Source: Cloeon dipterum (Eukaryota; Arthropoda; Insecta; Ephemeroptera; Baetidae). From it: a stretch of DNA of 64,000 bases. Location of the stretch: NCBI RefSeq assembly GCF_949628265.1, contig NC_088789.1:13136886-13200885 (forward strand), written 5' to 3'. The notes under the pieces are model-generated. The model was not told the origin of the DNA. It did not search any database and worked only from the letters and a program-made list of their open reading frames with translations. Positions 35,654-46,966 of this stretch are shown one piece after another. The number at the start of each line of letters is the position of its first letter. Position 1 is the stretch's first letter. A program made the position numbers and the translations under genes.

Positions 35654-35834
35654 GCCAACAACAAATGGGATCAAGCTGTAATACAAGCAAATACCTGCAG
35701 TTTATTATTAAGATAACTTACACAATACATATGTATCATACATAAACCATCTTTTGGTTCAGAGAGCATAATATTTTATGTACAACATTAAAAAAAGAGG
35801 AGTGCACGAACAGAGTACATTATTAAATGCATTA

Positions 35835-35946
35835 TGGTAGACTCACCATTTTCGCCCAACTCACACTTCTCGCTAGGATAGGGATTAACATTGAATCTTC
35901 CCATCAGAGCGAGAAGTGTGAGTGAGCGGAAAGTGTGAGCCCCCCA
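35835..35946. mobile_element. Palindromic MITE, left copy (112 bp, TA-flanked)
   Basis: Flanked by TA on both sides. The outer ends are terminal inverted repeats ending in GTGTGAGCCCCCCA at the right, with a degraded GGTAGACTCACC at the left. Inside, ACTCACACTTCTCGC is mirrored by GCGAGAAGTGTGAG. The TA flanks suggest a Tc1/mariner-type non-autonomous element. It is about 85-90% similar by eye to the copy at 35981-36096 in opposite orientation. Confidence 0.7.
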
Positions 35947-35980
35947 TAATTATTTACATTATATATGTATGTACTATATA

Positions 35981-36096
35981 TGGGGGACTCACACTTTCCG
36001 CTCACTCACACTTCTCGTTTTTTGATGGGAAGAATCAATGTAATGCCCTGTCCTAGCGAGAAGTGTGAGTGTTGGGCGAAAAGTGTGAGTCCCCCA
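35981..36096. mobile_element. Palindromic MITE, right copy (116 bp, TA-flanked)
   Basis: TIRs TGGGGGACTCACACTTT and its complement ending GTGAGTCCCCCA, flanked by TA. It contains internal mirrored CACACTTCTCG / CGAGAAGTGTG motifs. Inverted relative to the copy 34 bases to its left, so the pair forms one nested palindrome of about 266 bases. Confidence 0.75.
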
Positions 36097-36172
36097 TAGA
36101 TATTTTTTTAAATTTCAAATATATACATATAATGTACATGTGTACGATAATATAAATGTATCCGTAACTTAC

Positions 36173-36313
36173 TGAGCGTTTTAAGTTCAAGTTTGTGTTG
36201 TGAAACGCCGTTAAGCGAAGTGTTGTGGTTGCTGTTTTGTGAGGAGTTGGATGAGATCAGATGAGATAAACCAGAACGAGACAGGAGACACAGTGACAGC
36301 GTCGATGACGATT
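36173..36313 (-). other. Candidate upstream exon of the PARP gene
   Basis: On the minus strand this 141-base segment is bounded by an acceptor (TTTACAG) and a perfect donor (A/GTAAGT). One frame is open and Ser/Asn-rich. That frame joins in phase (1) with an alternative acceptor ending at 35695 (CTGCAG), giving a continuous reading frame into the PARP domain; with the acceptor at 35676 it would be 5' UTR. No start codon for the longer form was fixed; a 46-codon ATG frame with a hydrophobic start (36488-36348) lies just upstream, but no in-phase donor was seen. Confidence 0.4.
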
Positions 36314-36488
36314 CTGTAAATACGAATTCCAATTATGTACAAACATATCACAATATAACAACTACTAAAATAGTGGTCCGTGCCTTTTTAGTGCCGTTGC
36401 AGAGTGAGCGTGAACTTGTTATTGTTAGGGCTGACGTTGTAATAAATTTGTGGTAGAGTACCAAAAACAAAATTCCAACCAAATTCAT

Positions 36489-38886
36489 ATTTCCTCTCCC
36501 TGCTTACGATTTACGCTTGCCACGCACATCGCACCTATGCCTATAAAAGTACCTATACCTATCGCGAACGCAAACTCACAATATGCAGTAGCTTTATTTT
36601 AGCTTTTCGCTGGATATACTGGCAACCCTCTTGAAACTTGATTTTATTCCTCTGGTCACAGAAAATGGCAGAAAATAAATTAATTATATTTTAAGATTTT
36701 TCTCTCGGTCCAATATATCCACTCCTCGTCCTCGTCCTTATCCTTGCCGTCGCAGAAATAGTTTGTGCCAGAATTCAAATATAATACAGCATCTCATTTT
36801 CTACTCTAAATTGCACACAACATCGCTGAAATTTCTGACTGCGACGGACACCTTATTAAATATAAAATTGAAGAGTCCAAGAAAAAAACTCAAGCAGCTT
36901 CATTACAGACAAGGAAGCAAAAGAATAAAAGGAGCATTAATTTTTATTTTTTTGCGAATGACTTTCTTATTCGCTCCTTTCTGCTCCATATTTTATGATT
37001 CAAATTTCGGCAATTTCCTGCTAACTCCGTAAAAATGATAATCCATGTAGTTATGGCTTAATTGTTTTACAAAGCTGATCCCCTTCTAGGAGAAAAGCGA
37101 AAAAAGGTCTGTATAAAAATTCTCAAATATTTGCATCAGCAAAATTGCGCATTATTGCTGTGAATATTAAATTTTATAACATTTTCTAACTTCAATTTCC
37201 ATCAACTCCTCTGTTTCTTTTCATAGTTGCACGAAATTATTTGGCATATGTATGGTAGCATGAGATTTTTACGATAAACAATATATGTATTTAATCATAC
37301 CAATTTTCAACTCCTCACAACCTGAGGGTAAAATTGAAAAATCCAAGTTAGCTAGAATAATGCTAAATACATATTTTGTAATATTTCATTGTTTCTTTTG
37401 TAAATCTTTTAACTTATAGATTTAAGAGGTGCAGTGATCGATGAATGATCGGTTATATTGTTGGCAAATAATAAAATGCAATACATATATATGTATTATA
37501 TATGTCATGTGTATGATATAATTTATTGTCATGTACATATTTGAGTAACATACTGTATATTATTTCCTATTATCCGATTCATATGTAAAAATGCTGACCT
37601 ACAAAATCACAAGCGAAAATCACTCTGGATTATGTATTATTTATACGAAAATTCTGAAAATTCATAACATTGAAATGTATGGTCTTGGGTGTGCTCCCCA
37701 GGGTCGGCGGCCGAATGCGCAAGCAAGAGCATGGTGGTGGCGCGCCCTTAATAACAATGAAAGCTAGCATAATAATAGGGAAGCAGAAGAATAAGGAGCA
37801 TTTCTGGATGACTTTTCTTCTTTCTGCTCCGCGAGGCTAGCCTCATTCAAACTCAAAGCCAATTATGTCCTCCATTGTTGGGATGCTTTTCATGCGACTC
37901 TATGGCGCTCTGCAGCGAGCGAGCGACAACCCGCGATACAAAGCAACGGCCCTCCGCCCTCTCCTTTCAGTACACAAATGAATCATGCGCCCGCCAACAA
38001 TGCAATATTGCTTTTTGCGCAAAGAAAGACTCTCGCAAAGTGACGTCACGCGATTTCATGCATAAATTGGAAGTTCCTGAGAGTCATCATTGAGTCTTTT
38101 TTGTGAAACCAGAGTTTTCTTTGTTTCAGTGTTCAAATTTTCACAAGGGAAAATCCTTCGGGTATGTACTGCACTGCCCTCCAGATTTATATCACGATGC
38201 AAAACGCTCTCAGCACACGCAGCAGAAGCAGACGCAGACCCTACAGCTAAAGAAAATTCATTGACTCGTGAAGCTTCGAATGATGGTAATGATTACTAAT
38301 ATTGGCATTGGCCGCATCAGAATGGAATATAAAAAGCAGCCAGCGGAATGGAATGAAAGAGCATCTATCTTCGTGCGCGATTTCTTTCGATAAAGTGCCG
38401 ATTTCTTATAGAACGCAGCATTTGCGGCGCTTCATTGACTCTTCATGGCGGGCAAGCACACTTTTAGGGGGTCCATAATGAGTGTCGCTATTTCTACCCT
38501 CATGGCTCCCGCCTTTCAACTCAAATTTCAAACACGACCACCCACTTCTGTTAAGGGAAGGAATAACAACCAATGCAGCAATATCAGGCCACCAACAGTT
38601 AGGTTCTCCAGGCACCTTACTAAGTTCAGGACGTATATAATTATATTATGGTTCATCATTTGCATTGCAGTTACTGAACGAGAAGTTGAAATTCGTATGA
38701 TCCAGTCACATTCCTCTTCCCAGTATGTTAATATATCTCAAAATGTGATGTAGCTAAACTGCTCTAATCATAAGACGAAATTAAGAAACATAATATCTGG
38801 TTTTTTTGCACCGATGGGTGAGGAGCAGCAATTTTATTACTTAAAACGTACAACAGTAAAACAGTTGAAAACCTTTGTTGAATTAT
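36489..38886. other. Intergenic between PARP and TTC14 homologues
   Basis: No exon supported. AT-rich, with a GC-rich block at about 37.7-38.1 kb and a TATAAAAA box near 38326 that has no recognised downstream gene. Two loosely similar segments, near 36910-36990 and 37780-37835, share GAAGCA.AAGAATA..GGAGCATT and a later TTTCTGCTCC, suggesting a short dispersed repeat. Confidence 0.4.
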
Positions 38887-38892
38887 TTTATT
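38887..38892 (-). other. Candidate poly(A) signal of the TTC14 gene
   Basis: AATAAA on the minus strand about 205 bases after the stop. Another lies at 38833-38838. Confidence 0.4.
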
Positions 38893-39097
38893 CAGCAGCT
38901 TAGCCCCATATATTATGCACTTATCATAAATGTTGTGTCAGGAATCAGGGAAATTTTAAAGTGTCATAATTAAACATTCGGAAATTAAGACATCGCCAAA
39001 ACTTGGTTTGCAAGAAAAGGAAAATGTGTTAATGGGATGGCTGAAGACGTAAATCATTATTACTAAGTGTTCAATTGTTAAGAAAACCAGTTGATAT

Positions 39098-42000
39098 TTA
39101 ATTGGTATCAGGAGGGGGACCAGGAGGCAGAGGAACGTCCATTTCACGATCCTCGCGGTCACTGTAGATGCCACCTTGTCCATTCCTACGGTTGTCAATC
39201 GGGTCCCTCTCTCTGCGAGGCGCTTTCTCGATGTCAGAGCCAGAAGAATGACGGCGCTCTCTTTCACGGTCATAGCTGCGCCTTTCATCACTCCTTGAAC
39301 GGGATCTAAACAAAATTCAGGTGAATTATTCACAACCCAATTCTAAAGCTAAAGTAGGAAAATATCGGGAGTGCAATTAATTTTTCATACGACACTCAAA
39401 TGAGACTATTGCAACTTGATAACCCATTGAACATTCAAAAACCATTAATCTTTGGTTGAAGTACTTGCAATAATTTTCATAAGTCAAATAATCTATCACT
39501 TCAATCAATGGTAAAAATTTATTTATCAAATTGATTTTAATTTGGAAAACTTAAGCACCATATTTTATTCAATTGCTTCTGCTTTTGGCACTCATAAGAG
39601 ATATTTTTAACACATAATAAATTAGTCAAGTGATTTTAACAAAAAGGAAATCATACCTGCTGAAGCGCCTCCTTTGCTGGAAGAATCGTCCTCTTCCTCG
39701 GTTATTGAATGGTCGGAAAGGTCTCCTTGTAAACCTTCCCCTGAACGGTCTTCCACCTCTGAAGTTTTGTTGGAAGGTGGGTTTGTAGAAGGTTCCTCGA
39801 CGGGGCACCCAGCGCCTCCTGTTGCGATCAAAGGACCTGGACCTTGAACGGCTGTAGGAGCGAGACCGCGATCTGCGGCCATAGGACCTTGACCTCGACC
39901 TGGAACCTGAACGGGAACCTGACCGTTTACGTCTGCGGGAGTCCCTGCTCGAAAAGCTGGCGGAGCGGCTGCGGGAACGAGAAGTCGGCCTTTTCTGGTA
40001 CTTTGATCCCTCCTTTTCCGGGGTCGGGGGTGCTTCCTCAGGCAGAATGTTGGTCATCTCGACCTTCTCCTCCTTCTTGTTGATGCGGAAGCCAGTGAAG
40101 CGACCAGCTGGCGGACTAGCGGCTTGCTTGTTGTACTCCTCGCTGTGGGTGTTCTCGTACTCATAGCCATGGTCAAAGCCCTTGTAGCCCCACGTTTGCT
40201 TGCTGAAGAACAAATTATTGCGGTGTTAATGAAAACTTCATATGTAATGAGCGAGTGGAAATACCATTGATTGATAGGTGGAATTAACGAGAATTGCTTT
40301 CAAGGTAAATAATTATGAAATTATTATCCAACCTAATATGCTGGAATATAAACACATGACCTTGAACCATTTTTAATTCCAGAGTAATATAAGGTTCAGA
40401 TTAGAAACCAGAAACCTATTCTGCATAACTCAAGTTTGAGAAAATTGAGATAAGATCATTACCTAGAACCTTCATCGTCATATGTCCATCTGGAAGGAGG
40501 CATCTCCACGTAGGGCTGTTTAGGGACTGCACCAGCACTGCTAGCAGAAGCATAGTGACCGTGACTTTGCTCAGCATCTGGACTGTAGAGCGTTGCTTGT
40601 TTCTGCTTAGTGGTGTAACCATATTCATCGTCTTTGGGATCAGGTCTGCAAAAGCATAATGATGTTCATCAAAGTCCACTCAGTGACCACTCAGTGTTTG
40701 TTTACTAACCTCATCCTTCCCTGTTCCTCCATCTTAGCATAGTAAGCGTTCAATTTACTGCCTAATTCACCTAACTCTGGGTTAGGACTTAACAAAAATG
40801 AAACATCAGAACACATCACACAATATAAATTGAAGGTTACCTCAGGTCCATTTTTTTGCCAACTTTCTTTGTCCTGTCGTCATCCTCAGAGCTGTCCGAA
40901 TCCTCTTTCCTGGCTGCCCTCCCAACATCCATGTCAATGTCATCAAGATCCCCATGACCTTTTTTCTTTCCCTTTTTATCGTCCTTTTTCTTCTTGGTTT
41001 TCTCCTTCTGCTTCTTTTCTTTTTTCTTCTTTTTCTTTTCCTCCTTTTCTTTCGGTTTCCTACATTATGAGTTAAATACAAAAATTTCAATGTGCTCTCT
41101 AAAATTACTTTAGGTTATCGATGAACTTCTTGAGCTTCTCTTCACTCCCAGGTTCCATTTGATCAGCAAAAGAAGAAATCAAAAACCTCACAGGATCCAA
41201 GCTCTCACTCTTCTCAACCTCCTTCACTGGTGGCAATGTGCTAGCTTTGAGTTGGAATGGGAGGTCCTTGTCAGCTGTGTAAAGCGGAATCTGCTGAGGT
41301 GGAGCTAGACGTAATACAACAAAAAAATGCTTAAGCTGTAAATTTGTAGAGCGATTGAAACTTACGAACAGGAGCAGGAATTCCCTCTTTCTGTAGCTTC
41401 TTAGAAAAAGGGGAAAGTGATTTCTCATGCTTATCCTTAGAATGCTTCTTCTTCTTTTTCTTACTCGGTCTCTTGGTTGAAGAGTCAGAATCTGAACCTG
41501 ATGACGACTTTGAACTTGAACTTGAGGAGCTTGAGCTAGATGAAGACTCAGAAGATGAAGAGGAAGATGATGAAGATGACCTGTGACGACGCTTCTTGCT
41601 TTTCTTCTTCCTAAAACACGATTATTATTGCGTTAGATAATAGCTCCATGGAATGCGCTTGCATTAGGATTACTTGACCAGTTTCCAAGACTTTAAATTT
41701 ACTTGCAATGAAAAAATATTTCTTAATTATAAACCATCCACCTACTTCCTGTCCTTCTTCTTCTTGCGGCTAGAATGTCCTTTTTCCTTAGTGTCTCTTG
41801 GCTTTCCAGCAAACCCTAATTCAAAGAGGTAAGATACAAATTTTAACGCAAAAAGATAATCTCACCTGGCTTCAGAAGCCCTGAGGTGTCCATTGCAATC
41901 GGCTTGTCAACCACTATGTTCAAACCAGCATTCTTCAGCTTTTCCTCAAGGTAACGCAGTGATGCCTGCGCCTCCTTGTGATACGGCGAAATGGTAAGAG

Positions 42001-44879
42001 CTCGTTTGTAAACCTGCAGGGCTTGGTCAAACTTCTTCTCATCCTCAAGCCTGATAAGAATTGAAATTGATAATAATATACATGAAGCCTTTAAAAGCTG
42101 GGTTACGAATTTTCCCCACCCAATTTTAACCAACCTGGTATTTCCCATGCCAAAAACCCACTATTTTACCCACGGCTCCAAAATTTATAGTATAAAAATC
42201 GAAAAAAAAGGAAAAACCAAAAAATGGTGTTTATAGCTGTTTTTTAACACAACAAAATAATACTGCATTTATGCGCATTGCAAAATTGGCAAGCCCAGGG
42301 GTATGGGGGATGAGTTTTTGTTTCTTAGAAAATGCAGTGAATAGCAAATCTGAAAAACCCTTAAAATCCTAAAATTACCCCCAATAAAACCCAGGTGGGA
42401 TGGGCAAATTGTAAAAAACCCAGGTTTTTCAGAACCCTTTATAAAGGTTTGATGAATTTGAAGTGTTACTTTCAATGAAACTTACTCTCGTCCACAGGCC
42501 ACTAGAGTTTCGGCCAAATAACCTTGGGCATTCGGATGGTTAGGATCAACCTTTAAAGCCGTTTCAAAGTCTTCAATGGCCTTTGTGAATGCTGTGCCGT
42601 TTGCATACCTTTAATGCATATTTGATAAAGATTGAACAGATTATATGATTTAATAAGTACTTACAGTGCTCCTCGTGCGACCAATCCTTCAACATTATGT
42701 GGGTCTATGCTCAAAGCAGAATTCAAACATTGGAATGCTTCGGTGGTTTGGCCAGCTTTGAAATGCACAATTCCTTCATTCACCGACTGCATGGCCCACT
42801 TTGCATTCTGAGTCTTGCGCAGCTCTCCACCATATTCTTCCATCGGGAACCGATTTCTAAAAGAAAAAATAGGTTATCTAAAATTAAAAGGTCGACATGA
42901 TTTTACTTGAGAGATTTCATCAGAGTTACAGGCGAATCTGGGTTCATTCCCAGTTTTTCCTCCAACAATTTTGTGTTATGAGGATTTTTGAAACCAGATG
43001 ATGACTCTAAAATTTCGGAGTAGACTTCAGATTTCTTAGATGATCCCTTCCTATTAAATAGATTCAACAAAATAGAGAATTAATGCACTGCCAGTCTTGT
43101 TTGACCTGAAATTGAGCATTAGTAGTGGCAAAGGCATAAAGATGCAGCATTCAAAGAAACAACAAGATTAACGAATTTTCAATTGGAGTTGGCATATTTG
43201 TCTTACTCAATCATCTTGTCTGGGTTTTGATTCCAGTCCGATAGCCAAGACTTCATATTGGTGAGCGGCCTATCGCACAGACACACAAGGAGTTCAATAA
43301 ATAAATAGCTTCGCTTGTTTTCAATTGCTTTGTTATAAATTAAGACATCGTGTATGAAATTTGCTCGTTTCTCTTCGCTTACTTGTAAGATTCTGGCAAA
43401 TCATCGGTGAATATTAAACCTAAGGCTTGGCCAGGTTGAGAATCTTCATCAAGCATGGTGACAATTAATTTTTCAGAGTCTCGGCCAACCTATATACATA
43501 AGCACACATATTATGATGTTGAAATTGTTGACGTGTTGCAATATTTTGAGTAACGCTGACAGCGCTTTTATTTTGAAAAAATGTAGGAAAATACACAAAA
43601 TAATTAAAAAAATAAAATAAAAATAACAGCTAGTAAACAGTGTAAAAAAACAACACTCACCTCCACGACCTTAACTCTGACGACATCCTGTTGCATGATT
43701 TGTCGGGGCTGGTTCTTTTTGTCATAGACCACGGGCCCCTGCGGCATCCCACTTGTTGGTAGGAATGCCTAAGTGCAACATGGATCAGAATTGCCAACAA
43801 CGAACAAGTCAATGGCTAACTTACTTTGACATTGAGGTCAGCAACAAATCTTTGAGTGACTCCATCTGAGCAAAGAACCTTCAAACAAACCCCTACAAGA
43901 TTCTTTGAAGTGACTATGCAAATAAGCAGCTCCTCAGGCTGGACGCATCGGAAAAAGTGGACTAGCCTTTGGGACTTGTCGAGTCGAAGGAAAAGCTCGT
44001 AGGGAGGCAGGCAGGCATAGTATTCTTGCAAAATCAGCGTTTTCAAATTAACATCCGAAAGATGCAGCTCCAAGGGAAAAATCTACCTCCATCCTGCTCG
44101 CCTTCCAATTTCAAAGCTGAGCGTTTACATTTGAGCAAATCCGAGTCGAATAGTTCGTCGGCCTTCTGAGCGATAAACTGGTGCAATTTAAGGCGTTTAC
44201 TTCGATCCTGTAAACTGCGGGAGCAACATGTTCATCCCAAAGGTAAAAGCGGCGCAGGATGCATTTCGTTTTATCGGAAAAGCAGGGGCTGAGGGATTCC
44301 CAGGTACACAGCAGTTGTTTTACCTGAACTTTTTGATTTTTGGATGGCATTTTGGTCTCAATTGATCATTCACGTGATCATAATATTGTTTAGAGGGCTG
44401 TGCATTGTATATCTCGAGAAAAGAAGATGTGGCTGCAGCATTAAGTATTGCTTGGCTCGACAGCATACAAGATGTGCTGTTCTTCCAGACTGCTTAGCAC
44501 TCCAGCTACTTTTGTTTAATTCCATTTTCTTATGGACCGTGCTTATTAGCTTTTTAATGGCTTCACAATAATACACTTTGATTGATTGGCAATCTAAATC
44601 ATTCATTTCCATTTTAAAATTTCTGAAAAATGAAATATTGGGTTACAGCATTGGCAATTCATTAATCTTGTTGAGTCTTGAAGAAATGAGTGAAAAATGG
44701 CGCTTGACAGGAGCAAAGCGAGTTTGTTATTACCTAAGTTTTCGTCCAAGATAGACTGAGTAGTCAACTTCCTCAATGCCTAGCTTCTCTAGCTCTCCGG
44801 CGCTTCTTTCAGTTTCCCAGACTTTGGATAACTGCTGACCGTGGAAATTCAGTGAATTTTTCACGCACTCCTTATCCAT
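39098..44879 (-). CDS. TTC14: TTC14 orthologue (S1 + TPR + Lys/Ser/RS-rich), 17 exons
   Basis: Minus-strand exons: 44879-44734, 44214-43825, 43768-43661, 43489-43383, 43269-43207, 43050-42907, 42856-42665, 42608-42486, 42050-41866, 41815-41746, 41610-41366, 41304-41109, 41059-40841, 40787-40710, 40645-40463, 40202-39657, 39305-39098; about 1067 aa. The N-terminus [14 protein letters not shown] matches the vertebrate TTC14 start pattern, followed by [12 protein letters not shown] and an S1-like region (about 125-220). TPR repeats (about 335-470) include [12 protein letters not shown]. Then come a Lys block, a Ser run (near 520-550), another Lys block and an RS domain with RG-rich end (about 860-990). 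Nuclear RNA association is likely, but function is little known. Exon 2 needs one extra base in an A5 run (44077-44081, T5 on the coding strand) to stay in frame. An alternative ATG at 44350 (MPSKNQ) also splices in phase but lacks the conserved start. Confidence 0.88.
42097..42425. repeat. Inverted-repeat insertion in TTC14 intron 8
   Basis: Intron 8 is 435 bases whereas most of its neighbours are about 50-180. Its ends carry imperfect inverted repeats: CTGGGTTACGAATTTTCCCC at the left, and at the right GGGCAAATTGTAAAAAACCCAG. The interior is rich in runs of CCC/GGG. Probably a degenerate non-autonomous transposon. Confidence 0.4.
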
Positions 44880-45170
44880 AACCTTCCAACAATGCAGACC
44901 GTCAGCTACTCAGGGATGTCAGACTGCAATGACAAGGTGTTTATCAGGTTTGAAAATTGTTATCAAAGTTCCGGTGACGTGTAGGAAATTAATCAACAAT
45001 AAACAGAGTGAGAAACGAAAATATTATGTTTTCGTTAAAACAACTTGGCTCAATGATGAAAGATGCGTCCGTTCATTACAATAAAGGGTGCGGATCAGTA
45101 ATGCAGCTTTACCCCATTTAACTAACTCCATACATACATCCGGAGCAGAAAACAAATAATTAAATTTTGC

Positions 45171-45368
45171 TTAAAAGGCTACGAGGCTAGAATAAATACG
45201 ATCTCTGTACTTTTGACTTGGATGAGAATAGTCAACAAATAAATAATAAATTGGTACACAAAGTCCAACGAAAATCTGACAAGCTTGTGATGGACTCATA
45301 CTGCAATATTGGCTGTATGTCCACAAAGTTGTTGTGAAAAGCACGTATGATATGCAACGACGTGTCAT
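45171..45368 (-). CDS. Hypothetical small membrane protein, 65 aa
   Basis: ATG-to-TAA frame on the minus strand, preceded by an in-frame stop, so complete as it stands. It has a hydrophobic segment at about residues 27-46 (FVGLCVPIYYLFV) followed by a charged HPSQKYRDR stretch, and a varied composition unlike the low-complexity frames nearby. I do not recognise a family. It could be a chance frame or an exon of an unrecognised gene. Confidence 0.25.
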   Translation of the reverse strand: MTRRCISYVLFTTTLWTYSQYCSMSPSQACQIFVGLCVPIYYLFVDYSHPSQKYRDRIYSSLVAF

Positions 45369-46879
45369 AGCAACCAAAAGCTTTATCTAATATAGCACAA
45401 TGATAATTTTTTGATGTTGAAAGCAGCTAAGCAATATTACAATAATATTGATTTTATTAATGCGGTCTTCCTCTCTAGGTTCATGGCCAATATTGAGACA
45501 GCAACATTCTTGAATATTTAAGTGTGCTCATATTAAAAAGCATTGCGTCCCTGTTTTAAGGAATTGCTAATTGCACCGAGTGTACGTTCTGCCAAGGTCA
45601 AAAGCGAGGCAAACGAGATAAAAAGTTAATATGACTGTGTTCACGACTAAAATGGCTTCGCTTTTGACCAAGCTTTTGAGTGGGCGATTTTCATTACCAA
45701 ATTTTCGAAACGTAACATTCTGCAAAGCCAGATAATACTATGAATCGATCGGCAAACAACGTATCTACTGAGCTGAGAGCTGCCTGATCACCTAAGTTGC
45801 AATTAGGGAGGTAAAATCGAGGTTAATTTACCATCATAGAGTCGAAAAACGAACCACACGGAAACACGGAAGAAGCCGACAGAATTGATGATTTTGTTTC
45901 GAAGCGGCAACTCGAATCAACTTCGGCTTCATTCGGCAGCAGTCGTTGGAGATTATGGGCTTCTGCTTACATATTTGGCCGCTAGAGAGTGATCCTGTCG
46001 TCAAATTGATAGAATTTTTGTTAAAGCCGCGGCAAAATTATTAAAGGAATCTATAGGCCCTATAAGCCTTTCTTTGGAAGCATTGATATTATGCCTCTAC
46101 AAGACTACAATGAAATCGTTAATCGTTTGTATTTTTGTTTGAGTAAGTTTCAAGTTTCGTAAGACTCGATTATTTATTCATGCTGCTTGCAGGTTTCATC
46201 CTGATTTTTTTGATTATTTTCAGCTTTATAGAGGCTTTTTTACAATTCTTAAATCTCATTAATGGGATTCATGGACAATACTATATTACCTATATTAAAT
46301 TTTTTCTTGTTTACGTTCGCACTTAAATTTTTATTTCGCATATTTATTTATTTACTCCATATTCCGGTATAAAGTCAATTAACAGTTGCACAAACAGACA
46401 CTCTAAAGTGATATAAGAATGAACTTCTATAATGACCATCGCTAAAATCTCAAAATTTTTGCGTTTGCGAGACAAGACACATCATCGGCTCAGCCAAAAA
46501 TTTGTTTCGCTCCTACGACTATATTTATTTTAAGTAGAAAGTTCATTTGCTTGAAGTAAAAATGAAACAATAATCAATTGTTAGGTATATTCCGACTGCT
46601 TGACGAGTGATCATCACAAAAGACTCTAATTATATTTTTTATCGGAGGTTAAAGGTTCTTTTTCAAAATTATTTTATTGATCAATGGTCACTTAATATAA
46701 TATTTTTATTTGCCCGTTAAGTTTTATGTGTCAAACAAAAATTTGTTTACATTAAATGTGTACTCAATAACGCAGAGAAAAATCTTCGACTAAGTGTAAC
46801 AAATAAATTGTTCATATAACTTTGCTTATACATAGCAGAGATATTCCATAAGAAAAAGTTTAAAGAAAATATTATGCAT

Positions 46880-46885
46880 TTTATT
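46880..46885 (-). other. Poly(A) signal of the adhesion GPCR gene
   Basis: AATAAA on the minus strand about 80 bases after the stop codon. Confidence 0.55.
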
Positions 46886-46966
46886 AGACAACTATAAGTA
46901 AAATAAAATGCTCTCTTGATGTTGCTACTGTAGACACGAAATATATATTACTCAGCGCTGGTTAAT

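Larger units (their letters stand above)
44880..46966. other. Intergenic between TTC14 and GPCR genes
   Basis: AT-rich with no exon supported apart from the short open frame at 45171-45368. AATAAA on the minus strand at 46880-46885 probably ends the GPCR transcript. Confidence 0.45.

Noticed and set aside
35840..36095. Repeated ACTCACACTTCTCG units resembling a CRISPR-like array
   Set aside because: The copies are mirrored in both orientations inside TIR-bounded elements, spacing is irregular, and the genome is eukaryotic.
38406..38615. Minus-strand frame ending in a CAAX-like CCVL
   Set aside because: The tail resembles a prenylated small GTPase, but the preceding residues do not fit any such family, so it is probably coincidence.
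44324..44350. Alternative TTC14 first exon MPSKNQKVQ
   Set aside because: It splices in phase to DRSKRL, but the exon at 44734-44879 carries the conserved TTC14 N-terminus (SLNFHG) and also joins in phase.
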